Positions 8,262-16,138 of a stretch of DNA of 64,000 nucleotides are shown one piece after another. A program made the translations under genes and the position numbers. The stretch is from contig NZ_JAUXOV010000055.1 of NCBI RefSeq assembly GCF_030684215.1, forward strand, positions 49,985 through 113,984, given 5' to 3'. Every line of letters begins with the position of its first letter. Within the stretch, counting starts at the first letter, position 1. Source of the stretch: Pseudotabrizicola sp. Lineage in GTDB: Bacteria > Pseudomonadota > Alphaproteobacteria > Rhodobacterales > Rhodobacteraceae. Below the pieces are notes generated by a model. It searched no databases. It saw nothing but the letters and a program-made list of their open reading frames with translations, and was not told where the DNA came from.

Positions 8262-9575
8262 ATGTTTAAGGGGTGGTGTGGTATGGCTGCGACGCGGTCT
8301 ATGTTCGAGTTGCGCAGGCTTTTGCGTAAATTGTGGGTCAGAACATCTGTCTTTGCCGTCGCAGGCGTTGCAGTGGTTGTCGTGACCCCGATGGTGTCCC
8401 CGTTTCTGCCGGAATGGCTTGCCGAGATTGAGGCGGAAAATGCCGTTGAAAGCATTCTGGCCATCATTGCGACATCCATGCTGGCGGTCACCACCTTTTC
8501 AGTGTCGATCATGCTGACGGCTTATGGCGCGGCGTCGCAAGCAGGCACCCCGCGCGCGGTCACGCTGTTGAAAGAAGATGTCACATCGCAGATGGTGCTG
8601 GCCACTTTTCTGGGCGCGTTCCTGTTTTCTTTGTTTGCGCTGATCGGCATTCGCAGCGGGGTCTTTGATGCGGCGGGGCGGGTGGTTTTGTTCTTTGCAA
8701 CCATGTGGGTCACGCTTGCCGTTGTGGTGGCGCTGGTGCGCTGGATCACGCATCTGACAGATTTCGGACGGCTGTCGGATACCGTCGCGCGGGTCGAAAC
8801 CGCCGCCATCAAGGCGATGAGCGACCGGGTCAAACAGCCCTATCTTGGCGGTGTGCCAGCGGAGGGCACCCCCGAAAGCTGGATCGCAGTTTATCCTGAA
8901 ACCTCGGGGTATCTGTGCCATATCGATATGCCCGCGCTTCAATCCTTGGCCAAGGCGGTTGGCCGCGCAGATGGCACCCCCTTGATTCAGCTGGATGTTT
9001 TGCCCGGTGCCTTTGTGCATCGCAACCGTGTGCTGGCATGGTTGTCTGCGCGGATCACCGAAGGCGAGGCAAACAAAGACTGCCATGTCCGTGCGCAAAA
9101 GGCTTTTACCGTCGGGGAGGCGCGCAGCTTTGACCAGGATCCGCGCTTTGGTCTTTCGGTCCTGTCCGAAATCGCAGAGCGCGCGCTGTCGCCTGCGGTG
9201 AATGACCCCGGAACGGCGCTGGATGTTCTGGGCCGACAGTTCCGGGTGCTGGACGACTGGGCGGATCGCGACTCTGACGTGGCGCCGGATTTCCCACTTG
9301 TCGCGGTGCCTGGGCTTTCCATGCAAGATCTGCTGGAGGATGCCTTTGCCGGAATTGCGCGCGATGGGGCGGGCGTCGTTTCGGTTCAGTTGCGGTTGCA
9401 AAAAGTGCTGATCGCGCTGGTGCAAAGTGCCCCAGAGCGATTTGCAGCGGCGGCGCTTCAATTGTCGGACAGAGCCGTGGCCGAGTCTGCGTCGGCGCGG
9501 CTTTACCCCGAAGATCAGCGCCGGATTGAGCAGGCAAATGAAGACTTGCGCGCGATTGCCCTGCGCGCTGCTTGA
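8262..9575 (+). CDS. DUF2254 membrane protein
   Basis: 437 residues. Four hydrophobic helices occupy about 28-175 (for example SVFAVAGVAVVVVTPMV, ILAIIATSMLAVTTFSVSIML and VLFFATMWVTLAVVVALV), followed by a soluble C-terminal part with the conserved SPAVNDPGTALDVL segment of DUF2254. The function of the family is not known. An ATG at 8283 with AAGGGG upstream is an alternative start that would remove 7 residues. A single gene on the plus strand. Confidence 0.82.
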   Translation: MFKGWCGMAATRSMFELRRLLRKLWVRTSVFAVAGVAVVVVTPMVSPFLPEWLAEIEAENAVESILAIIATSMLAVTTFSVSIMLTAYGAASQAGTPRAVTLLKEDVTSQMVLATFLGAFLFSLFALIGIRSGVFDAAGRVVLFFATMWVTLAVVVALVRWITHLTDFGRLSDTVARVETAAIKAMSDRVKQPYLGGVPAEGTPESWIAVYPETSGYLCHIDMPALQSLAKAVGRADGTPLIQLDVLPGAFVHRNRVLAWLSARITEGEANKDCHVRAQKAFTVGEARSFDQDPRFGLSVLSEIAERALSPAVNDPGTALDVLGRQFRVLDDWADRDSDVAPDFPLVAVPGLSMQDLLEDAFAGIARDGAGVVSVQLRLQKVLIALVQSAPERFAAAALQLSDRAVAESASARLYPEDQRRIEQANEDLRAIALRAA

Positions 9576-9643
9576 TCTGGGTCAAAGTCAGTCGTGCCAT
9601 TGTCCTGCACGCTGATCTGGCACAAGGATCAAAGGACGCAGCG

Positions 9644-9901
9644 ATGATCGGATATTCGGAAACCCCGTTGGCTTGGGGGCTGACGCGCGGCATGGCGCGG
9701 CTTTTGGGGGTCAGTCTGTCTTCGGCGGTTGTTGAGGGCTGGCTGAGTCGCAAGGAGTTGGGAGAGTTGGTGGATCGCTGCGAAGCCTGCACGCAGAAAG
9801 CCGCCTGCACTACCTGGATGGCCGTTGCGGTGGGCAGCCCTTGTCCTCCGGTCTTTTGCCCGAACAAGGCCGCGCTAGAGGTGCTGTCTTTGCGCCATTG
9901 A
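9644..9901 (+). CDS. small cysteine-rich protein, DUF6455 type
   Basis: 85 residues from the ATG at 9644 (AAAGGA upstream). Five cysteines are spaced as C46-x2-C49, C55, C67 and C72, with RLLGVSLSSAVVEGWLSRKELGELVDRC before them. This pattern is that of the short DUF6455 proteins common in Rhodobacterales; the cysteines could bind a metal, but nothing shows which. No signal peptide. Confidence 0.7.
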   Translation: MIGYSETPLAWGLTRGMARLLGVSLSSAVVEGWLSRKELGELVDRCEACTQKAACTTWMAVAVGSPCPPVFCPNKAALEVLSLRH

Positions 9902-9949
9902 CCTTTCGCCCGCTGCCCGCCAGTTTCCGGCATGGGCAGGGGGGCATGG

Positions 9950-10321
9950 ATGATCCGGCTGGAAAATGTCGTCAACGACCGGGGGTCGCGCTATGCGGTG
10001 ACGGGCGGTATCGTTGCCGGTCGCGCTGGGGTTGATGCGTTCTTGCGCGACCTGAAGCGCGAAAAGAAATACGCAAAAGCCACGCATAATTCCTGGGCCG
10101 TCATCCTGTCGGACGATGGCCCTGTAAAGAATGACGACGGCGAGTCAGGGGCAGGCGCGGTCATTCTGAAAATGCTGGACCGCGAAGGCCTGTCTGACTG
10201 CGTGGTTGTGGTTACGCGCTGGTATGGCGGGGTGCATCTGGGGGGCGACCGTTTTTCCCATGTCGTAACCTGCGTACGGGCCTTTCTTGAAGCGTGGCGC
10301 AACCGGGGTGGCGCTGCATGA
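9950..10321 (+). CDS. YigZ/IMPACT family protein
   Basis: 123 residues from the ATG at 9950 (purine-rich GGCAGGGGGG upstream; an ATG at 9932 is possible). DRGSRYAVTGGIV, DDGESGAGAVILKML and VVVVTRWYGGVHLGGDRF are the signatures of the UPF0029 N-terminal domain of IMPACT/YigZ. The protein lacks the C-terminal domain of E. coli YigZ, as do many alphaproteobacterial members. The family is linked to translation control, but the bacterial role is unclear. Confidence 0.85.
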   Translation: MIRLENVVNDRGSRYAVTGGIVAGRAGVDAFLRDLKREKKYAKATHNSWAVILSDDGPVKNDDGESGAGAVILKMLDREGLSDCVVVVTRWYGGVHLGGDRFSHVVTCVRAFLEAWRNRGGAA

Positions 10322-10439
10322 AGCCTTGCGTGCAGAGGTCCGGCGGCTTGTCGCTAGGGTGATCCGGTTGTGGCAATGCGCGCAGCCAAGCTGCAACCTC
10401 TGCCTGGCGGGTTGGTCAGGTCTTATCAGGTATCACGCG

Positions 10440-10469
10440 GATCTGGTCCACCCTTTGCCAGACCAGATC
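10440..10469. repeat. perfect 9-bp inverted repeat in the convergent gap
   Basis: GATCTGGTC and GACCAGATC flank a 12-nt loop in the 202-bp gap between the YigZ-type gene and ribH2. There is no T-run. It could be a folded mRNA end. Confidence 0.5.
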
Positions 10470-10489
10470 GCCTTGGACTGGCGGGGCGA

Positions 10490-10513
10490 GAGGTGCCGCG
10501 ACGGCAGCACCTC
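10490..10513. terminator. candidate terminator between the YigZ-type gene and ribH2
   Basis: GAGGTGC and GCACCTC form a 7-bp stem with a 10-nt loop, followed on the plus strand by TTTGTGGTTTT, an interrupted T-rich run. It lies where two converging genes end. Confidence 0.4.
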
Positions 10514-10523
10514 TTTGTGGTTT

Positions 10524-11015
10524 TCAGGCGCTTTTAAGCGCGGATTGCACCCGCGTCAGTTGTGCATTGAGCGTCAGCACCTGACACACCGCATCGACTG
10601 CCTCGGCGCCCTTTTTCACGAAGTGGTCAGCAAAAAACGCGGTCAGCACATCTGTTGGCTGATAGTTATGCGGCGTCAGCGAGACCGAGAACACCGGAAT
10701 CCCGGTGGCCATCTGTGCTTGCATCAAGCCGTCGATCACCGCGCTTGCGACAAAATCATGCCGGTAAATCCCGCCATCCACCACAAAGGCGATGGCAACA
10801 ACGGCGTCATAGCGCCCGGTTTCGGCTATTTTTTTCGCCAAAAGTGGCATCTCGAACGCGCCGGGCACGTCAAAGGTGTCGACATGGGTGTTTGGCAGAA
10901 GGGTTGCGGCCTCAGCAAGAAAGCTGTCATGGGCACGGTCCACGATATCGCTGTGCCAGCGGGCGCGGATAACGGCCACGCGGGCCGCAGAGGTGTAGGG
11001 GGATGGGTTGGTCAT
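10524..11015 (-). CDS. ribH2: 6,7-dimethyl-8-ribityllumazine synthase, type 2
   Basis: 163 residues from the ATG at 11015. It condenses the ribityl-aminouracil and dihydroxybutanone phosphate to lumazine, the penultimate riboflavin step. The segments RARWHSDIVDRA, TFDVPGAFEMPLLAKK and VVDGGIYRHDFVASAVIDGLMQ, then SLTPHNY, are those of the decameric RibH2 form known from Brucella and Mesorhizobium rather than RibH1, which has GxVIRGxTPHF at that place. No other rib genes are adjacent. The long leader carries an FMN riboswitch, so synthesis should fall when FMN is plentiful. Confidence 0.9.
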   Translation of the reverse strand: MTNPSPYTSAARVAVIRARWHSDIVDRAHDSFLAEAATLLPNTHVDTFDVPGAFEMPLLAKKIAETGRYDAVVAIAFVVDGGIYRHDFVASAVIDGLMQAQMATGIPVFSVSLTPHNYQPTDVLTAFFADHFVKKGAEAVDAVCQVLTLNAQLTRVQSALKSA

Positions 11016-11095
11016 TTTGGAACCTTTGCGTTGCTGCGTCAGGTCCCAGAGCATCAAACGGCCTGACCCGCCCGGCAAAGGGCGGATACAAACCA
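11016..11095 (-). promoter_or_regulatory. expression platform of the FMN riboswitch
   Basis: Between the aptamer and ribH2, two short hairpins can form on the minus strand: 11068-11085 (CCGCCC/GGGCGG) and 11038-11067 (GTCAGG/CCTGAC). There is no T-run, so control of translation start is more likely than termination, but alternative pairings were not computed. Confidence 0.45.
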
Positions 11096-11222
11096 TTCTC
11101 TTTCATCCGGACTATACCGTCGGCCCCGGAGTTTCACCGGATCTGCTGACCCAAGCGACGCGAAACGACGCAAGGCGCTCGCGGGCTATACCGCCGGTGG
11201 GGAATTGCGCCCCGCCCTGAGA
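11096..11222 (-). promoter_or_regulatory. FMN riboswitch (RFN element)
   Basis: Read on the minus strand, the conserved blocks occur in the right order: TCAGGGCGGGGCGCAATTCC, CCACCGGCGGTAT, AGCCCGCGAGCG, GGTCAGCAGATCCGGTG, ACTCCGGGGCCGACGGTATA, AGTCCGGATGAAAGAG. These are the junctions and paired arms of the RFN aptamer. It precedes ribH2 by 80 nt. Confidence 0.95.
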
Positions 11223-11294
11223 ACACCGGATTGCTACGGTTTTTGTGTCGACAGGGCAAGACAGGAATGCGCGCGCTGACTGTGCAAAGACGCG

Positions 11295-11987
11295 CTAACC
11301 CAAGGCATAGCCCGCACCCCGCACGGTGCGCAGCGGATCTTCACCGCCGTTCTGCATCAGCGATTTGCGCAACCGCCCGATGTGAACGTCAACGGTGCGG
11401 CTGTCGACATAGATATCGCGGCCCCAGACCCGGTCGAGCAACTGTTCGCGCGACCAGACCCGCCCCGGCTTTTCCATGAATGTGGACAGCAGGCGAAATT
11501 CGGTAGGCCCGAGTTTCAGCACAGAGTTTCCGCGGTAAACCCGGTGGGTTTCGGGATCAAGCCGGATGTCATCCCATTCGAGCACGACGCCGATGGTCGA
11601 TGGCCGCACGCGGCGCAACTGCACTCGGGCGCGCGCCATCAGTTCCAGCACCGAATAGGGCTTGATCACATAATCATCGGCCCCGGTTTCCAGACCCCGG
11701 ATACGGTCCACCTCCTCGGCGCGGGCTGACAGCATGATGATCGGAATGCTGCGGGTGTCCGGGCGCATCTTCAGGCGGCGACAGACCTCGATGCCCGACA
11801 GCTCCGGCATCATCCAATCCAGAATGATGATATCGGGGGTGTCTTCATCCACCAGCAGCAGCGCATCTTCGCCATTGCCGGCCTGCACCACACGAAAGCC
11901 CTCGGCCTCCAGATTATAGGCCAGAACTTCGCGTTGTGCGGGTTCATCTTCCACCAGCAGAACGACGGGTTGCGACGTGTGTGCCAT
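11295..11987 (-). CDS. phoB: phosphate regulon response regulator PhoB
   Basis: 230 residues. Receiver domain with acidic pocket EDE (13-15), phosphorylation site D57 in IIILDWMMPE and K109 in VIKPYS; the linker is followed by a winged-helix DNA-binding domain (about 130-230, LGPTEFRLLSTFMEKPGRVWSREQLLDRVWG, then SRTVDVHIGRLRK). The order pstB-phoU-phoB on one strand identifies it as PhoB rather than another OmpR-type regulator. It starts 4 nt after phoU. The cognate kinase gene phoR is not in the window. Confidence 0.93.
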   Translation of the reverse strand: MAHTSQPVVLLVEDEPAQREVLAYNLEAEGFRVVQAGNGEDALLLVDEDTPDIIILDWMMPELSGIEVCRRLKMRPDTRSIPIIMLSARAEEVDRIRGLETGADDYVIKPYSVLELMARARVQLRRVRPSTIGVVLEWDDIRLDPETHRVYRGNSVLKLGPTEFRLLSTFMEKPGRVWSREQLLDRVWGRDIYVDSRTVDVHIGRLRKSLMQNGGEDPLRTVRGAGYALG

Positions 11988-11991
11988 GGTG

Positions 11992-12714
11992 TCAGATCGT
12001 CGACGTGGCGGAGTCGGTCAACGAAGTTACATCGCCTTTTGGCCGGTCATCGTCGGGGTAGATGCCTGTCACCAGGTAGATCACCTGTTCCGCAATGCCC
12101 GTCGCATGGTCGCCCACACGTTCGATGTTCTTGGCGATGAAATGCAGATGCATGCAGGGCGTGATATTTCGCGGGTCTTCCATCATATGGGTCAGGAATT
12201 CACGAAAGACCGAGTTATACATCTGGTCCACTTCAGCATCACGCCGGCGCACGTCATCGGCCAGTTTCGCGTCGCGCGTCACATAGGCATCCAGCGCGTC
12301 TTTCAGCAGGCCAACGACCGAACGCGCCATGCGCGAGATCGACCCGGCAGAGCCATTCACCGGGCGCATCTGGCTAAGGACCAGCGAGCGTTTGGCAAGG
12401 TTTTTGGCATAATCGCCTGACCGTTCCAGAGACCCCACGATGCGCATGACCGTCAGCACGGTGCGCAGATCGGTCGCGGTCGGGGACCGCAGCGCGATGA
12501 TGCGGGCGCATTCGGTGTGGATCAGGTCTTCCAGTTCGTCAATCGCACGGTCCCCGGCGCGGACTTCGGCGGCAAGCGCTTCATCGCGGGTTTCCAGCGC
12601 TTGGGCGGCCTGCAAAAGGGCATGTTCAACCAAGCCCCCCATTTTCATGACCAAAGCCTGCACGCCTTCCAGGTCGCGGTCAAAGGCTGAACGGATATGT
12701 GGTTCCATAATCAT
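11992..12714 (-). CDS. phoU: phosphate transport system regulator PhoU
   Basis: 240 residues made of two PhoU three-helix repeats; each has the metal-binding type E/DxxxD pattern (LERSGDYAKNLAK at about 115-127, then IERVGDHATGIAEQVIYLVTG near the C-terminus). PhoU couples the Pst transporter to PhoR and keeps the regulon off when phosphate is ample. It lies 6 nt after the pstB stop in the same transcript. Confidence 0.93.
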   Translation of the reverse strand: MIMEPHIRSAFDRDLEGVQALVMKMGGLVEHALLQAAQALETRDEALAAEVRAGDRAIDELEDLIHTECARIIALRSPTATDLRTVLTVMRIVGSLERSGDYAKNLAKRSLVLSQMRPVNGSAGSISRMARSVVGLLKDALDAYVTRDAKLADDVRRRDAEVDQMYNSVFREFLTHMMEDPRNITPCMHLHFIAKNIERVGDHATGIAEQVIYLVTGIYPDDDRPKGDVTSLTDSATSTI

Positions 12715-12720
12715 TGTTCC

Positions 12721-13518
12721 TTAGCCGATCCGGCCACTGATATAGCTTTCGGTGCGCGGGTCTTTGGGCGAGGTGAAAATCTGCCCGGTTTCGCCGTATT
12801 CGACCAGACTGCCCAGGTGGAAAAAGGCGGTGCGCTGGCTGACGCGGGCGGCCTGTTGCATGGAGTGGGTGACGATCACCACCGAAAACTGGTTGCGCAA
12901 TTCGTCGATCAGTTCTTCGACCTGCGCCGTCGCAATCGGGTCAAGCGCCGAGCAAGGTTCGTCCATCAAAAGAACTTCGGGCGAGGTGGCGATGGCGCGC
13001 GCAATGCACAAGCGTTGCTGCTGGCCCCCCGACAACCCGGTGCCGGGCGAGTCGAGACGATCTTTGACCTCGTTCCACAAAGCGGCTTTGCGCAGGCAGC
13101 TTTCGACTATCTCATCCAGTTCGGCCTTGCTGGAGCTGAGGCCGTGGATCTTGGGGCCGTAGGAGACGTTCTCATAAATCGACTTTGGAAACGGGTTCGG
13201 CTTTTGAAACACCATGCCGACCTTGGCGCGCAACTGGACCGGATCGACGCTGCGATCATAGATGTTTTCGCCATCCAGAAGGATCTCACCCTCAATACGC
13301 GCGGATGCCACGGTATCATTCATCCGGTTCAGGCAGCGCAGAAAGGTCGATTTTCCGCAGCCCGACGGACCGATGAACGCGGTGACGGTGTGGTCTAGAA
13401 TATCAACATCGACATCCTTCAGCGCATGTGTGGTGCCGTAATGGACCTGAACGCCGCGCGCTGTGATCTTGTTCTTCTGGTCGGACACGACCCTCTCCTC
13501 AAGCTGAATGTCTTTCAT
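12721..13518 (-). CDS. pstB: phosphate ABC transporter ATP-binding protein PstB
   Basis: 265 residues. Walker [10 protein letters not shown] at 50-58, signature LSGGQQQR, Walker [14 protein letters not shown]. The long insert with [24 protein letters not shown] and [20 protein letters not shown] is diagnostic for PstB among ABC ATPases. It energises high-affinity phosphate uptake. The partners pstS, pstC and pstA, which normally precede it, are absent here; pstB is the first gene of its transcript and has its own likely Pho box. Confidence 0.95.
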   Translation of the reverse strand: MKDIQLEERVVSDQKNKITARGVQVHYGTTHALKDVDVDILDHTVTAFIGPSGCGKSTFLRCLNRMNDTVASARIEGEILLDGENIYDRSVDPVQLRAKVGMVFQKPNPFPKSIYENVSYGPKIHGLSSSKAELDEIVESCLRKAALWNEVKDRLDSPGTGLSGGQQQRLCIARAIATSPEVLLMDEPCSALDPIATAQVEELIDELRNQFSVVIVTHSMQQAARVSQRTAFFHLGSLVEYGETGQIFTSPKDPRTESYISGRIG

Positions 13519-13616
13519 GGTCTAAACGTCTTTCCTTCGTCCATGCGCCACGCAAAGCTTGGGCGACTCAGTTTCATCTGCTTTAACGCAGGCGCGTGAC
13601 GGTCGTGCATCGGTTT

Positions 13617-13635
13617 TGTAACAATATGATGACAT
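13617..13635 (-). promoter_or_regulatory. candidate Pho box upstream of pstB
   Basis: On the minus strand the sequence ATGTCATCATATTGTTACA contains two near repeats, TGTCAT and TGTTAC, with starts 11 bp apart. This fits the PhoB consensus CTGTCAT-N4-CTGTCAC with few mismatches. It is about 100 bp upstream of the pstB start, within the region shared with the divergent DUF4153 gene. Confidence 0.65.
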
Positions 13636-13730
13636 GGCCGGTGGGCGGGTGTCATCCGCTGTGCAGGCTCTGGCTCTTTCACCACATGCCGGATAGCCTT
13701 AGTCAAAACAATGAAGCCAAGGGGCAGGGC

Positions 13731-15464
13731 ATGGACAGGCAGATGACAGCGCGGGCAGTGCTGACCGGCACGGGCATGGCGGCGGGACTTGGGTTGTTTG
13801 CCTTGTCACAACTGGCGGATGCCGGGGTGCTGGCGGGGCACCCGCTTTTGGGCGCGGCCACCTTTGCGGCTTGTTTTTTCGCAACCCTTCTGGCGATGGC
13901 TGGTCCGCTTTCTGTAGTGCGCGCAGCCCTTGGCGCGCTGTTTGTGGCGCTTGGGGTGACTGTGCTGCTTAGCATTGCGGCCCTTGGCTTTGTCCGGGTC
14001 GAGGATGTTCTGGACAGCCCGCAAGCGGTGCTGGGGGCGGTGATCCTGACATTGATACCCTTGCCGTTCTGGATCGCCCGGCATGGCGCGGGCTGGCGCG
14101 ATTACCCGGCGTTGTTTGCCGAAGCCTGGGCAATTGTGGTGCGTGTGGTGGCCGCATGGGCCTTTGTCGGGCTGGTATGGGCGGTGGTCCTGTTGTCGGA
14201 TGCGCTGCTCAAAGGGGTCGGGATCGACCTGATCGACCGGATGATTGATCTGGAAGTGATGCCGTGGCTGATCACCGGGGGCGTGCTGGGTCTGGGGCTG
14301 GCAGTGGTGCAAGAGCTGTCAGATTACGTCAGCCCCTATCTGATCCTGCGCCTTTTGCGGCTGTTGTTGCCGGTGGTTTTTTTGGTGTCGGCGGTGTTTT
14401 TGCTCGCGTTGCCGTTGCGCGGGGTGTCGGGGTTGTTTGGGGTGTGGTCCTTTGCGCTGACCCTGCTGACCATGGCGGGGGTGGTGGCCACGCTGGTGAC
14501 AACGGCGGTGGATCAGGATGATACGCAGGCAACACAAAGTCTGCTGCTGGCGCGGACAGCGCAAGTCATGGCGTTGATGTTGCCGCTTATGGCCGGGTTG
14601 GGGGCTTGGGCGGTCTGGGTGCGGGTTGCGCAATATGGCTGGACGCCAGAGCGGGTGTTCGCCGCGCAGGTGGCGGCGCTGGCTGTGGGATATGGGGTGC
14701 TTTATGCGTTGGCTGTGGCGCGTGGCGCAGGCTGGATGGCGCGCGTGCGGCAGGCCAACATCGCCATGGCGCTTGTGCTGATGGCTATGGCCGCAGTGTC
14801 GATGACCCCGGTCTTGAGTGCCGAGCGTTTGTCCGCCCGCAGCATGATGGCCCGGCTGGATGACGGACGGTTGCCGGTTGCCGAGCTGGAGGCCGGGCTG
14901 CTGGACCGCTGGGGCAAGCCGGGGGCTGATGCGCGGGCACTGCTGGAAGAGCGGGCGTCAGAACCGGGCCAAGAGGCGCTGGCCCGGCGTCTGGTGCTGG
15001 CGGACTTGCCCCGCGAGAGCGGGGATCGCGGTGACATTTTGGCTGCGGTGGCCGCAATACTGCCCTTGCAGCCCGAAGGGGCGACCGCCACGCGCGACAT
15101 GTATCTGAACGCGCTGGACAGCTATCGGCTGAATGCGCTGCTGGAAAGTTGCGGTCGGCAGATGCCGGGGGGCGGGGCAGGCTGTGTGATGGTGGTGGCC
15201 GATCTGGTGCCCGGCCTGCCGGGAGAGGAGGCGCTGCTGCTGGATTACAGCCTTGGCGGATTTGTGCAGTTCACCGGATTTCGCAACGATGCAGCCCTTG
15301 GCCCGGTGATCCGCGAGGTTCTGCCCGCCAATGGCGTTCTGCCGCAATACGAGGCGGGCGAGGCCCTGATCCGCAAATGGCAGGCCGCCCCCCCGCCGAC
15401 AATGCCGCTTGCGGTGAACCAACTGAACCTGCCCGAAGGCGGCGGGCTTATTCTGGCGCCCTGA
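13731..15464 (+). CDS. DUF4153 polytopic membrane protein
   Basis: 577 residues from the ATG at 13731, which has AAGGGG upstream. About ten to twelve hydrophobic helices fill residues 10-370, and a soluble domain of about 200 residues (370-577) follows, containing SAERLSARSMMARLDDGRLPVAELE and QLNLPEGGGLILAP. This layout is that of DUF4153 proteins common in Rhodobacterales; function unknown. It diverges from pstB and could share the regulatory region, including the Pho box. Confidence 0.75.
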   Translation: MDRQMTARAVLTGTGMAAGLGLFALSQLADAGVLAGHPLLGAATFAACFFATLLAMAGPLSVVRAALGALFVALGVTVLLSIAALGFVRVEDVLDSPQAVLGAVILTLIPLPFWIARHGAGWRDYPALFAEAWAIVVRVVAAWAFVGLVWAVVLLSDALLKGVGIDLIDRMIDLEVMPWLITGGVLGLGLAVVQELSDYVSPYLILRLLRLLLPVVFLVSAVFLLALPLRGVSGLFGVWSFALTLLTMAGVVATLVTTAVDQDDTQATQSLLLARTAQVMALMLPLMAGLGAWAVWVRVAQYGWTPERVFAAQVAALAVGYGVLYALAVARGAGWMARVRQANIAMALVLMAMAAVSMTPVLSAERLSARSMMARLDDGRLPVAELEAGLLDRWGKPGADARALLEERASEPGQEALARRLVLADLPRESGDRGDILAAVAAILPLQPEGATATRDMYLNALDSYRLNALLESCGRQMPGGGAGCVMVVADLVPGLPGEEALLLDYSLGGFVQFTGFRNDAALGPVIREVLPANGVLPQYEAGEALIRKWQAAPPPTMPLAVNQLNLPEGGGLILAP

Positions 15465-15550
15465 GCTTTCTCGCTTTGGCGGCAACCTTTCCTTAATGGC
15501 TTTGCCCTAGCCTTTGTGGAATCGAGGCCCGCATCACAGGGGAAGGGGCA

Positions 15551-16138
15551 ATGCACGGGCTGATCAATCGGGCGCTGGAAAACTTCCTGAAACAGCGGCA
15601 TGGTCTGGTGCTGTGGAAGCGTGTCGTTGAACGGGCGCAGTTGCCGTTCGACAGTTTTGAACCGCTGCTGACCTATGATCCAGCGTTTACCGATCGCGTG
15701 ATCGCTGTTGCTTGTGATGAGCTGAACCAAAGCCACGAAACCCTGTTGGAGGATATGGGAACGGCGCTGGTGTCGCATCGTGACCGCGATGGCCTGCGCA
15801 GGTTGTTGCGCTTTGGCGGGATCAGCTTTCGTGACTTTCTGCACTCGCTGGAAGAGTTGCCCGATCGCGCCCGGCTGGCGCTGCCTGATCTTTACCTGCC
15901 CGAACTGCGGTTGGAAGAACGCGCCGCGGGGCAGTTTGCCCTGATGGCGGCCCCACCGTTTGAGGGGGCGGGGTTCATCCTGATGGGTCTGTTGCGGGCG
16001 ATGGCTGACGACTATGGCGCGCTGGTGCTGCTGGATATCACGCCAACCGTGTCAGACGTGGATGTGATCTCGATCTACCTGCTGGATGAAAGCCATGCCG
16101 AAGGCCGCCGCTTTGCACTGTCGGCGGGTGCGCCATGA
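15551..16138 (+). CDS. H-NOX (HNOB) family protein, heme ligand residues missing
   Basis: 195 residues covering a whole H-NOX fold: MHGLINRALENFLKQRHG at the start, LLEDMGTALVS near 66-75, and the C-terminal strand region. Aligned by eye to the Nostoc H-NOX sequence, the position of the proximal heme histidine is P104 (EELPDRARLALP against NLHARVGLSFP), and the YxSxR heme propionate motif is replaced by AAPPF at about 133-137. Heme and NO binding in the classical way are therefore doubtful. The stop overlaps the start of the diguanylate cyclase by ATGA, so the two are one unit, as in known hnoX-hnoC pairs. Confidence 0.8.
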   Translation: MHGLINRALENFLKQRHGLVLWKRVVERAQLPFDSFEPLLTYDPAFTDRVIAVACDELNQSHETLLEDMGTALVSHRDRDGLRRLLRFGGISFRDFLHSLEELPDRARLALPDLYLPELRLEERAAGQFALMAAPPFEGAGFILMGLLRAMADDYGALVLLDITPTVSDVDVISIYLLDESHAEGRRFALSAGAP

